A DNA stretch of 64,000 nt from Pseudoluteimonas sp047602125 (lineage in GTDB: Bacteria; Pseudomonadota; Gammaproteobacteria; Xanthomonadales; Xanthomonadaceae). A program made the translations under genes and the position numbers. Positions 37,102 to 43,979 of the stretch are shown here, in pieces. The DNA lies in contig JASGIB010000001.1 of NCBI GenBank assembly GCA_047602125.1, positions 124,001 to 188,000 of the forward strand. Direction: 5' to 3'. A model generated the notes under the pieces. That model was not told the DNA's origin and ran no database searches. It worked only from the letters and a program-made list of their open reading frames with translations. The number at the start of each line of letters is the position of its first letter. Positions within the stretch are counted from its first letter, which is position 1.

Positions 37102-37332
37102 CTACAGCCATGGAACCCAACTGACAAGCACCGTACGGAACCAGCGAGGACCGAAGGTCGCTGCAACGAAGAAGATCAAGGCTGCGGTCACCAGAAGCCA
37201 GACCCCGAGCATTGATCGTGGGCTGCCCGAGTAGGCAAAACCCGCCCCGACCGACCATGCCAATCCCATTGCGAGACAGAGAATCCTTGCGATGATGTCG
37301 ATACGATCAGGAAGATCGTCCTTGCTTTTCAT
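37102..37332 (-). CDS. Small two-helix membrane protein, unknown
   Basis: A 76-residue protein with two hydrophobic segments (about 14-35 and 42-60) and a charged N-terminus (MKSKDDLPDRID). It starts 9 bp after the fur stop codon on the same strand, so it is probably cotranscribed with fur. The DNA from about 37060 to 37345 is visibly poorer in G+C than its neighbours, as expected for a recent arrival or a fast-evolving orphan. The coding assignment rests on the sensible hydrophobicity pattern and tight spacing to fur; no family recognised. Confidence 0.5.
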   Translation of the reverse strand: MKSKDDLPDRIDIIARILCLAMGLAWSVGAGFAYSGSPRSMLGVWLLVTAALIFFVAATFGPRWFRTVLVSWVPWL

Positions 37333-37341
37333 GCCGTCGCG

Positions 37342-37743
37342 TTATTTCTTTTTCCGTACGTACAGCACCAGCGAGTGATCGACGATCTCGCAGCCGTGCT
37401 CGGCGGCGATGCGTTGCTGCAGCTGTTCGATCTCGGGGCTCTGGAACTCGATCACCTTGCCGCTGTCGACATCGACCATGTGGTCGTGGTGCTGGCCGCG
37501 GTCGAGCTCGTACACCGCGTGCCCGCCCTCGAAGTTGTGCTTCAGCACGAGGCCGGCGGCCTCGAACTGGGTCAGCACCCGGTACACCGTGGCGAGGCCG
37601 ATTTCGTCGCCCTGCCCGCTCAGGTGGCGGTAGATGTCCTCGGCGGTCATGTGCCGCGGCTTGGCCGCTTCCAGCAATTCGAGGATGCGCATGCGCGGGT
37701 GGGTGACCTTCAGCCCGACGTTGCGCAGGTCCTGGGTTTCCAT
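37342..37743 (-). CDS. fur: Ferric uptake regulator Fur
   Basis: Fe(II)-dependent repressor of iron-uptake genes. The 133-residue protein has the winged-helix DNA-binding half (GLKVTHPRMRILELLE; IGLATVYRVLTQFEAAGLV) and the metal-binding dimerisation half with HHDH at 85-88, Glu106 and His123. The CxxC pair of E. coli Fur is replaced by Asp91 and Ser94, so the structural zinc site is absent, as in some other Fur proteins. Start ATG 37743 (METQDLRN) follows a GGAAAG; the longer frame is unconserved. It is divergent from bamE, the classic Xanthomonas fur/omlA arrangement. Confidence 0.96.
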   Translation of the reverse strand: METQDLRNVGLKVTHPRMRILELLEAAKPRHMTAEDIYRHLSGQGDEIGLATVYRVLTQFEAAGLVLKHNFEGGHAVYELDRGQHHDHMVDVDSGKVIEFQSPEIEQLQQRIAAEHGCEIVDHSLVLYVRKKK

Positions 37744-37857
37744 GGTCTTTCCAAGCCTCCGTCGTCGATGCAACGCCGCGTGAACGCGAGGTCCGCCGGG
37801 GCGTGCGCGCCGCGTCGCAGTGTATCATCGCCCCTGTTTCCGCCCACCGACGCCCGC

Positions 37858-38256
37858 ATGCGCAAGCTCCCCGCCGCAATCGTTGCCGCCGCCCTCGCCC
37901 TTGCCGTGTCCGGCTGCGGGATCCTGTACAAGCAGCCGATCTACCAGGGCAACCTGATCGACAAGGCCGCAGCGGACCAGTTGCAGGCGGGGATGAGCAA
38001 GGAACAGGTCGTCAACCTGATCGGCACGCCGTCGATCGCGGATCCGTTCCACCACGATCGCTGGGACTACGCGGCGAGCGAACGCGACGGCCGCCTCGGC
38101 CATGTCGAGGTCAAGAACCTCACCCTGTGGTTCGAGAACAACGCCCTGACGCGCTGGGACGGCGAATACTTCCCCGAGCAGGACGACGCGCTGGCCAAGC
38201 GCATGGGCCGCTTCGGCAACCTGCCGAAGGACAAGAAGAAGCCGGGCGGCGGCTAA
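37858..38256 (+). CDS. bamE: Outer membrane assembly lipoprotein BamE (OmlA)
   Basis: Lipoprotein subunit of the BAM complex that inserts beta-barrels in the outer membrane. The 132-residue precursor has a signal peptide with lipobox AVSGC (acylated Cys20) and the SmpA/OmlA domain: YQGNLID, QLQAGMSKEQVVNLIGTPSIADPFH, WDYAASE. In Xanthomonas it is known as OmlA and is divergently transcribed from fur, as here (114 bp apart). A TATCAT -10-like box lies at 37823-37828. Its stop overlaps the convergent rnfH stop by 4 bp. Confidence 0.94.
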   Translation: MRKLPAAIVAAALALAVSGCGILYKQPIYQGNLIDKAAADQLQAGMSKEQVVNLIGTPSIADPFHHDRWDYAASERDGRLGHVEVKNLTLWFENNALTRWDGEYFPEQDDALAKRMGRFGNLPKDKKKPGGG

Positions 38257-38516
38257 GCGCCACGATGCGCGGCGCGCCGGCGCTGGGCGTCCTTGGGATC
38301 GGCCTGCAGGCCGCGCAGCACCTCGACGCGGTCGCCATCGGCGAGCAATTGCCCCGGCGCCGAGCGCACGCCGAACACCGCCACGCCCGCGCAATCGCCG
38401 TCGTTCCAGCCGCTGGCGGCGAGCGCATCGGCCACGCTCGCGCCCTCGGGCAGCAACAACGATTGCGATTCGTGCCGATGCGGCCAGGCGCGCACGATTT
38501 CGACGCGGATGCTCAT
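38253..38516 (-). CDS. rnfH: RnfH/UPF0125 family ubiquitin-fold protein
   Basis: An 87-residue beta-grasp protein of the RnfH (YfjF, PasI) family. The start MSIRVEIVRAWP, then VADALAASGW and a final VEVLRGLQADPKDAQRRRA are typical; the terminal basic tail is usual. The start overlaps the ratA stop by 4 bp (ATGA). In E. coli the same pair (ratA-yfjF) sits beside smpB, as here. Biochemical role unclear. Confidence 0.9.
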   Translation of the reverse strand: MSIRVEIVRAWPHRHESQSLLLPEGASVADALAASGWNDGDCAGVAVFGVRSAPGQLLADGDRVEVLRGLQADPKDAQRRRAAHRGA

Positions 38517-38941
38517 GCGCCTTCGTCGGCGACGCGCACGAAATCGTCGACCATGCGGTCGGCCAGGCCCTGCATGCCGATCGCGAGGGCCGGCGCGAGC
38601 AGCAGGCTTTCGGGCTCGAAATCGAGCGATAGGCTCACCTTGCACGCCGATTCGTCCAGCGCGTGGAACTGCCAGCGGCCCTCGAGGCGCTTGAATGGCC
38701 CGTCCCGCAGGTGCATGTCGATGGCGTGCGGGGGTTCCAGCACGTTCTCGGTGGTGAACCAGATCGCGAAGCCGCCAAGCCCCAGTTCCAGCCGGGCGAC
38801 GATGCGGTCCCCGCTTTCCTCGATCACCTCGGCCGCGCGGCACCAGTCGAAGCGGCGCGGGTAGGCGCGCACGTCGTTGACCAGCGCGAACATGCGCGTC
38901 GCCGCGTGTTCGACCAGGGCACTGCGCTTGATCGTCGGCAC
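38513..38941 (-). CDS. ratA: RatA-type START/SRPBCC domain protein
   Basis: A 142-residue protein of the RatA (YfjG/PasT, Coq10-like) family. In E. coli RatA has been linked to inhibition of 70S association and in other settings to ubiquinone binding and respiration. Signature segments are ALVEHAATRMFALVNDVRAYPRRFDWC at the N-terminus and GLADRMVDDFVRVAD at the C-terminus. The start is GTG 38941, giving VPTIKRSALVEH; an ATG start would have to lie 17 codons inside the domain. Divergent from smpB (39 bp apart), overlapping rnfH by 4 bp. Confidence 0.9.
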   Translation of the reverse strand: MPTIKRSALVEHAATRMFALVNDVRAYPRRFDWCRAAEVIEESGDRIVARLELGLGGFAIWFTTENVLEPPHAIDMHLRDGPFKRLEGRWQFHALDESACKVSLSLDFEPESLLLAPALAIGMQGLADRMVDDFVRVADEGA

Positions 38942-38968
38942 CGGCTCGCCACCCTCGCCCGCATCGGG

Positions 38969-38974
38969 GACAAT
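38969..38974 (+). promoter_or_regulatory. Candidate -10 box for a leaderless smpB mRNA
   Basis: GACAAT is followed by 6 bases and the smpB ATG. No clear -35 hexamer. The short spacing suggests the transcript starts at the start codon. Confidence 0.35.
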
Positions 38975-38980
38975 GCCCGT

Positions 38981-39475
38981 ATGGGCAAGAAGGACGGCAA
39001 GGATAAGGCAAACGGCGGCGGCACCATCGCGCTGAACAAGCGCGCGCGCCACGAATACCACTTCGAGGAGACGTTCGAGGCCGGGCTCGCGCTGCAGGGC
39101 TGGGAGCTGAAGTCGATCCGCGCCGGCCGCGCCAACATCACCGAAAGCTATGCCGTGGTCCGCAACGGCGAGCTGTTCCTGTTCGGCGCGCAGATCACCC
39201 CGCTGATCTCGGCCTCGACCCACGTCGTCGCCGACGACCGGCGCACGCGCAAGCTGCTGTTGCACCGGCGCGAGATCGACCAGGCCATCGGCAAGGTGCA
39301 GCGCGACGGCTACACCCTGGTGCCGACCGCGCTGTACTGGAAGGGCAACAAGGTGAAGGCGGAATTGGCGCTGGCGCGCGGCAAGCAGACCCACGACAAG
39401 CGCGAGGTGGAAAGGGAGCGCGACTGGAACCGCGAGAAGCAACGCCTGCTGCGCCGGAACAACAAGGATGCCTGA
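38981..39475 (+). CDS. smpB: SsrA-binding protein SmpB
   Basis: Binds tmRNA and carries it to stalled ribosomes for trans-translation. The 164-residue protein shows the SmpB core: NKRARHEYHFEETFEAG, LQGWELKSIRAGRANI, LFLFGAQITPL and the basic C-terminal tail RKHDKR-like (THDKREVERERDW), which enters the mRNA channel. Start ATG 38981. The tmRNA gene lies 2.3 kb downstream on the same strand, beyond the histidine kinase. Confidence 0.97.
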   Translation: MGKKDGKDKANGGGTIALNKRARHEYHFEETFEAGLALQGWELKSIRAGRANITESYAVVRNGELFLFGAQITPLISASTHVVADDRRTRKLLLHRREIDQAIGKVQRDGYTLVPTALYWKGNKVKAELALARGKQTHDKREVERERDWNREKQRLLRRNNKDA

Positions 39476-39478
39476 CAC

Positions 39479-41689
39479 CTAGCCCGCGGATTCCTCCGCG
39501 GGCGGCTCGGGGAACACGAACAGGAAGCGCGCGCCCTCGCCCGGCTTGCCCTCGGCGCGAATGCTGCCGCCGTGCCGCTCGAGGATGCGACGCACCGAGG
39601 CCAGGCCGATGCCATGGCCGGCGAAATCCTGCTGGGCATGCAGGCGCTGGAACGGGCGGAACAGCTTGTTCGCGTAATTGGAGTCGAAGCCGGCCCCGTT
39701 GTCCTCGACCACGACGGCATGCGCGTCGCGGTACAGGCGGATGCATGGCGCGGTCGTGGCCGCGGTGAACTTCCATGCGTTGTCGAGCAGATTCTGCAAC
39801 AGGTTGCGCGCGAGGGCGGGATCCGCCCACGCCCTCAGCCCGGGCTCGATGCGGACCTCGACCCGGCGCGAGGGATCCTGTTCGCGCAATTCGGAAACGA
39901 TTTCCCCGGCAAGCTGCGACAGGTCGATGGCGCACGGCTTCAGTTCGCTGCGGCCGATGCGCGACACCTTGAGGATGGCGTCGATCAGCTCGTCCATGCG
40001 CGTCGTGGCGCTGCGCACGCGCTCGAGATAGACGCGCCCGGTCTCGTCGAGCGCCTCGCCGTAGCGTTCGCGCAGCAGGCGGCTGAACCCGTCGATCGAA
40101 CGCAAGGGCGCGCGCAGGTCGTGCGACACGCTGTAGGCGAAGGATTCGAGTTCCTCGTTGGCCTGGGTCAGTTCGCGCGTGCGCACCGCGACCCGCGCTT
40201 CCAGCGTGCGGTTGAGCGCGCGCACCTGCGCCTCGGCGCGCAGGCGTTCTGTCACGTCCTCGACCTGCACCAGCCCGACCACGTCCTGGCCGAGGTCGCC
40301 CGGCACCGGCGCGAAGGTCAGTTGCGCGTGCCGCACCTCGCCATCGCCGCGGCGCAGGCGCCTGGTGGTGCGGTGCACGCCATCCTGCATCGACTGCATC
40401 TGCCCGGTGCGCAACGGATCCTCGGCGTCCGCGAACTGCGCGCCAAGCGCCTGCCCCACCAGCGCCTCCTGCGTGGTGCCGAGGATGCCGGCGAGCGCCG
40501 GGTTGGCCTCGACGATGTCCCCGTGGCTGTCCAGCAGGGCCTTGCCGATCGCCGAATACTCCATGGCGTTGCGGAAACGCTGTTCGCTGCGCCGGTACGA
40601 TTCGCTCATGCGCGACGCCAGCGCATCCGCCCGCGCTTCGGTCATCGCCAGCGCGAGCACCAGCCCGAACAGCAGCAACGCGCAGGCCAGGCCGACGAGC
40701 ACGGTCGCGCGCAAGTCGGCGGCCCCGGCCTCGACCTCGACCAGCGGTTGCGATTCGAACGCCAGTCGCCAGCGACGGCCGTAGACCTCGAGATCGCGGG
40801 TGGTGGTGAACGCCGGCGGGGAGTGGGTGGCACCGTCGCGCAAGGCAGGGTCGGCATAGAGCAACGTGCCGTGCCCGTCGGTGATGTCGCGAATGCGGAA
40901 CCTGACCGGCCGCTGCAACGTCAGCGTGGTGATCTCTACCAGCGTCTGCAGGCGGATCGGCGCGTATACCCAGCCTCGCAAGCTGTCGCGTCGCTCCGCG
41001 ATGCTCCCGGGTTGCAGCTGCGAGCGGTAAACCGGGGCATACAGCAGCGCCGAGGGCTGCGCGCGGGGTTGCCCTGCGTCCTGGACCAGCTCCACCGGCG
41101 CGGTCATGCGCGTCTCCCCGGCGTCCGCGGCCGCGCGCATCGCCGCCTGTCGCCGCGGTTCGGAATACATGTCGAAACCGATCGCCGCGCGATTCCCCGG
41201 CGTGGCCGGCATCAGGTACAGGACCGGGCCGTATTCGCGGCGCACCCCCGCGGGATGCACGACGAACAGGCCTTCGCCGCGGTCGCGCAGCTGCAACTGG
41301 AAATCCTGCAGTTGTCCCGATGCCAGGTAGGGTGCGAAGCCGAGCCCCACGATCGACGGGAACTGCTCGTCAATGCGCAGGCTGCGGGTGTAATCGGTCC
41401 ACTGTTCGGCCGTGGGCCAGTCGACCGAAGCGACCAGCGATACGCCGCCACGCAGGATCAGGTCGTAGTAGACGACCTGTTGCCGCATGCGTTCGGCGAT
41501 TTCGGAGGCGTAGCTTTCGAAGGTCGCCTGGGCCGCGCGCAGCTCGCGTTCGTGCCGCGAATGGGCGTAGTAGAACACCGCGGCGAGCCCCAGCAGCAAC
41601 ACCACCACCGCCAGCGCGTAACTGGGGCGAAGCAAGCGCTTGAGCTGGCCCGGGAGCATCGCCCCGGTGGCGGGGCCGTCCGTGTGCAT
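39479..41689 (-). CDS. CHASE-PAS sensor histidine kinase (orphan)
   Basis: A 736-residue inner-membrane kinase. Domains in order are a first membrane helix (about 18-38), a periplasmic CHASE domain (about 70-250, with IVGLGFAPYL and GFDMYSEPRRQAAM landmarks), a second membrane helix (about 330-350), a PAS domain (about 370-490), a coiled linker, HisKA with the phospho-His in SVSHDLRAPLRSIDGFS, and HATPase_c with LLDNAWKFT, VEDNGAGFD and HGIGLASVRRI. No receiver domain or response-regulator gene is adjacent, so the partner is elsewhere. CHASE domains bind small extracellular ligands; the ligand is unknown. Start ATG 41689 chosen over 41722. Confidence 0.88.
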   Translation of the reverse strand: MHTDGPATGAMLPGQLKRLLRPSYALAVVVLLLGLAAVFYYAHSRHERELRAAQATFESYASEIAERMRQQVVYYDLILRGGVSLVASVDWPTAEQWTDYTRSLRIDEQFPSIVGLGFAPYLASGQLQDFQLQLRDRGEGLFVVHPAGVRREYGPVLYLMPATPGNRAAIGFDMYSEPRRQAAMRAAADAGETRMTAPVELVQDAGQPRAQPSALLYAPVYRSQLQPGSIAERRDSLRGWVYAPIRLQTLVEITTLTLQRPVRFRIRDITDGHGTLLYADPALRDGATHSPPAFTTTRDLEVYGRRWRLAFESQPLVEVEAGAADLRATVLVGLACALLLFGLVLALAMTEARADALASRMSESYRRSEQRFRNAMEYSAIGKALLDSHGDIVEANPALAGILGTTQEALVGQALGAQFADAEDPLRTGQMQSMQDGVHRTTRRLRRGDGEVRHAQLTFAPVPGDLGQDVVGLVQVEDVTERLRAEAQVRALNRTLEARVAVRTRELTQANEELESFAYSVSHDLRAPLRSIDGFSRLLRERYGEALDETGRVYLERVRSATTRMDELIDAILKVSRIGRSELKPCAIDLSQLAGEIVSELREQDPSRRVEVRIEPGLRAWADPALARNLLQNLLDNAWKFTAATTAPCIRLYRDAHAVVVEDNGAGFDSNYANKLFRPFQRLHAQQDFAGHGIGLASVRRILERHGGSIRAEGKPGEGARFLFVFPEPPAEESAG

Positions 41690-41747
41690 GCGGCAAGCAT
41701 ACCCGCGGGATTGCCTGAACATTCCGGTGCATTCGCCGCGTCGCGCA

Positions 41748-41775
41748 TTGCGCGGGCACGAAGCGCCCCTATACT
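41748..41775 (+). promoter_or_regulatory. Promoter of ssrA
   Basis: TTGCGC at 41748-41753 and TATACT at 41770-41775 with a 16-bp spacer lie about 30 bases before the mature tmRNA end, leaving room for a short 5' leader removed by RNase P. Confidence 0.6.
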
Positions 41776-41803
41776 GCAGCTGCCGGTTGTTTCCAGGCTT
41801 CCC

Positions 41804-42157
41804 GGGGCTGCATTGGCTTCGACGGGGGTCGCGAAATCGCCTGGCGCATGCCGAGGGGGCAGCTTTCCTCGTTAATCCAGCGGCAAAAAACCAGACGCCA
41901 ACGACGACGTCTACGCTCTGGCCGCTTAAGGCCTAGCCCCGAACCCACTTGTGCCTGTGCTCGTGGATGTAGGGTCATCATCACAGGATCGTGGCCGGCG
42001 GCGACCCGTCAACCGGCTCCTAGAACAAAGCGGGTGTGGATGAGGGTGTGCCTCGCACGGTGTGTTGCCTTCATCCGAGATCGAACACCGGGCTAAGCAT
42101 GTAGTGCCGGGGATGGAGTGCCTTCGGACGCGGGTTCGATTCCCGCCAGCTCCACCA
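41804..42157 (+). ncRNA. ssrA: Transfer-messenger RNA (tmRNA)
   Basis: Rescues stalled ribosomes and tags the unfinished protein. The 5' end GGGGCTGCATTGGCTTCGACG and the 3' end with the T-arm GGTTCGATTCCCGCC and terminal CCA are the tRNA-like halves. The tag frame reads GCC AAC GAC GAC GTC TAC GCT CTG GCC GCT TAA at 41897-41929, so the tag is most likely ANDDVYALAA, close to the E. coli ANDENYALAA; the resume codon is inferred from that alignment. About 354 nt long. A strong terminator follows. Confidence 0.97.
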
Positions 42158-42160
42158 ACC

Positions 42161-42194
42161 AAACGCCCCGACCAAGCGTCGGGGCGTTTCTTTT
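42161..42194 (+). terminator. Terminator of ssrA
   Basis: Stem AAACGCCCCGAC / GTCGGGGCGTTT with a 5-nt loop followed by CTTTT, directly after the tmRNA CCA end. Confidence 0.93.
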
Positions 42195-42197
42195 CCC

Positions 42198-42530
42198 TCA
42201 CGTCGCGACCGGCCCTTCGCCGGACCAGCCGTATTCCGCGGGCAATGCCGCGTGGAATATGTCGAGGCCCTCGTCGCGCAGCAATCGCAACAGCCTCGCC
42301 GCCTCGTCGTCGCCGACGATGAATTCGACCAGCACCGGCTCCTCGCCCGCGAGTTCGAAGAACGCCTGTTCGTGGATCTTGCCATGGCGACCGAAACCGG
42401 CGATGGCGCGGAAGGCGGAGCCACCCGCGATGCCCATTTGCTTCGCCTGTTCCAGCAGCCATTCGTAGACCGGCAGGCCGGCGTGCTTGCGGCCCTCGTA
42501 GGTGTAGATGCGCAGGTGGACGCCTTTCAT
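42198..42530 (-). CDS. DUF190 PII-like protein
   Basis: A 110-residue protein of the DUF190 family, whose members have a PII-like ferredoxin fold. Characteristic start MKGVHLRIYTYEGRKHAG with PVYEWLLEQAKQMGIAGGSAFRAIAGFG, then VLVEFIVGDDEAARLL. Its start overlaps the crcB stop by 4 bp, so it belongs to the fluoride-responsive operon. DUF190 genes are often paired with crcB, and a sensing or regulatory role next to the channel is plausible but unproven. Confidence 0.9.
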   Translation of the reverse strand: MKGVHLRIYTYEGRKHAGLPVYEWLLEQAKQMGIAGGSAFRAIAGFGRHGKIHEQAFFELAGEEPVLVEFIVGDDEAARLLRLLRDEGLDIFHAALPAEYGWSGEGPVAT

Positions 42531-42925
42531 GCGGTGCCTCCGTGGGATGTCGCGAGCCAGCCGACCAAGGCCACGCCGGCCAGCGTGGCGAGGATCGACG
42601 CGATGACGTGCAGGCCGATCGCCGCGAGCGCCCAACCGTACTGGGCGCGCAACAGCAGCGTGGCGGTTTCTGCCGAGAACGTGGAGAACGTGGTGAGCCC
42701 ACCGAGGAATCCGGTGGTGATCATCAGGCGGAGCAGCGGAGACAGCCCTTCGAACTGGGTGAAGATGCCCAGCGCGAGCCCCATGATGAAACCGCCGATC
42801 ACGTTCGCCGCGAGGGTGCCCAGCGGAACGGTCGGGAACACCGGGTTGAGCCAGAGGCCGAGTCCCCAGCGCGCGAGCGCGCCGAATCCCGAGCCGATGA
42901 AGATGAAGATCGCCGAATTCCACAC
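42527..42925 (-). CDS. crcB: Fluoride channel CrcB/Fluc
   Basis: Inner-membrane fluoride exporter that works as a dual-topology dimer. The 132-residue protein has four hydrophobic helices and the family motifs GSGFGALARWGLG, GTLAANVIGGFIMG (the conserved Asn of the pore) and the break motif GFLGGLTTFSTFSAE. The start is taken as GTG 42925 (VWNSAIFIF), the first start codon that leaves the first helix near the N-terminus; no ATG fits better. The mRNA leader carries a fluoride riboswitch. DUF190 follows with a 4-bp overlap. Confidence 0.95.
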   Translation of the reverse strand: MWNSAIFIFIGSGFGALARWGLGLWLNPVFPTVPLGTLAANVIGGFIMGLALGIFTQFEGLSPLLRLMITTGFLGGLTTFSTFSAETATLLLRAQYGWALAAIGLHVIASILATLAGVALVGWLATSHGGTA

Positions 42926-43004
42926 CGCCGCAACTCCCGTTGTTGGGGTCGCGTGCTGCAAACGGCGTCTTTGTCGGCGACACGGCCTGCGCACCCGGAC
43001 CCGG

Positions 43005-43078
43005 GTGGACAGGCATCATCAGCCGTGGGCGGCGGTTCGTCCCGGACATCGGGACCGGAGGAATGCCATCTCCGTGGC
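43005..43078 (-). promoter_or_regulatory. Fluoride riboswitch (crcB RNA motif)
   Basis: On the minus strand, about 80 nt before the crcB start, the leader holds the conserved elements of the crcB motif: GGAGATGGCATTCCTCC at the 5' side (pseudoknot stem and loop), AACCGCC in the middle, and GGCTGATGATGCCTG at the 3' side. A GC-rich hairpin (CACCCGGG/ CCGGGTG) follows and could be the expression platform. Fluoride binding would turn on crcB-DUF190. Identification is by consensus from memory; covariance search would confirm it. Confidence 0.88.
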
Positions 43079-43130
43079 GCGCATCCTCGCGCCGTGCCGC
43101 GCGTGCGTCAACCTGCGGCGGCCGACAAGC

Positions 43131-43154
43131 AACGGGCCGCTTGCGCGGCCCGTT
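43131..43154 (-). terminator. Terminator of the OmpA-like gene
   Basis: Stem AACGGGCCGC / GCGGCCCGTT with a 4-nt TTGC loop, about 25 bases after the stop of the upstream gene; on the minus strand it is followed by GCTTGT. It separates that gene from the riboswitch leader of crcB. Confidence 0.7.
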
Positions 43155-43179
43155 CCCGTGCATCCGGCAATTGCCGGGA

Positions 43180-43857
43180 TTACTGCTGTACCGGCACCAG
43201 GGTGATCTCGACGCGACGGTTGGCGGCGCGGCCTTCCTCGGTGTCGTTGCTGGCGATCGGGCGCGATTCGCCCGCGCCGGTGACGATCATGCGGCTGCTG
43301 GCGACGCCACGGCCGCCAAGGTAGCCGGCGACCGCATTCGCCCGGTTCTGCGACAGGGTCTGGTTGTAGGCATCGCTGCCCTTGCTGTCGGTATGGCCGG
43401 TCACCTCGATCCGGGTCTGGTTGTACTCGTTGAGCATGGTCGCCAGGTTGTCCAGCACCGGGCGGAATTCCGGCTTGAGATCGTAGCGGTCGAAGTCGAA
43501 CGTGATGCCGCTGGGCATGTTGAGCGTGATGTTGTCGCCCTGGCGCTCGACTTCGACGCCCGTGCCCGCCATCTTCCGGCGCAGTTCCGCCTCCTGGCGA
43601 TCCTGGTAGGCGCCGATGCCGGCACCGGCGGCGGCACCGACCGTCGCACCCGCGAGCGCGCGCTGGCGACGCTCGGTGGCGCTATCGCCGGTCGCGGCGC
43701 CGAGCACCGCACCGGCGACCGCACCGATGGCGGCACCGCGGCCGGTGCGGTTCGGGTCGTTCGGATCGTTGGTCTGGCCGGTGTAGGTCGCGCAACTGCT
43801 CAGCAGCAAGGTCGCGGCGAGGGTCGAAAGCACGCTGGTGGCGGCGAACTTGTTCAT
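43180..43857 (-). CDS. OmpA-family lipoprotein (YiaD-like)
   Basis: A 225-residue outer-membrane lipoprotein. The signal peptide ends in lipobox LLSSC (Cys22). Residues about 40-85 form a glycine-zipper (GAAIGAVAGAVLGAATG, then GAAAGAGIGAYQD), and residues about 115-225 form an OmpA C-terminal peptidoglycan-binding domain (ITFDFDRYDLKPEF, VTGHTDSKGSDAYNQTLSQNRANAV, GRAANRRVEI). This architecture is that of E. coli YiaD and many envelope-linking proteins. It is transcribed alone, with its own terminator. Confidence 0.9.
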   Translation of the reverse strand: MNKFAATSVLSTLAATLLLSSCATYTGQTNDPNDPNRTGRGAAIGAVAGAVLGAATGDSATERRQRALAGATVGAAAGAGIGAYQDRQEAELRRKMAGTGVEVERQGDNITLNMPSGITFDFDRYDLKPEFRPVLDNLATMLNEYNQTRIEVTGHTDSKGSDAYNQTLSQNRANAVAGYLGGRGVASSRMIVTGAGESRPIASNDTEEGRAANRRVEITLVPVQQ

Positions 43858-43979
43858 GGGGTCTCCTGAAGTGATCCGGATGCGTCCGGCAATCGATGCG
43901 GCGCACAGTCAAACACACGCCGGCGTATGCGCGCGGTGAGGGCGAGACCCGTATTCAGCCAGTGGTCGGATTGAGGGAA

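Noticed and set aside
42120..42157. Attachment site for a genomic island at the ssrA 3' end
   Set aside because: tmRNA ends are common integration sites, but no integrase or direct repeat of the end follows; core genes crcB/DUF190 come next.
42926..43163. Minus-strand frame extending DUF190/crcB region upstream to 43163
   Set aside because: It overlaps the riboswitch leader and lacks family resemblance; only the C-terminal DUF190 portion in that frame is real.
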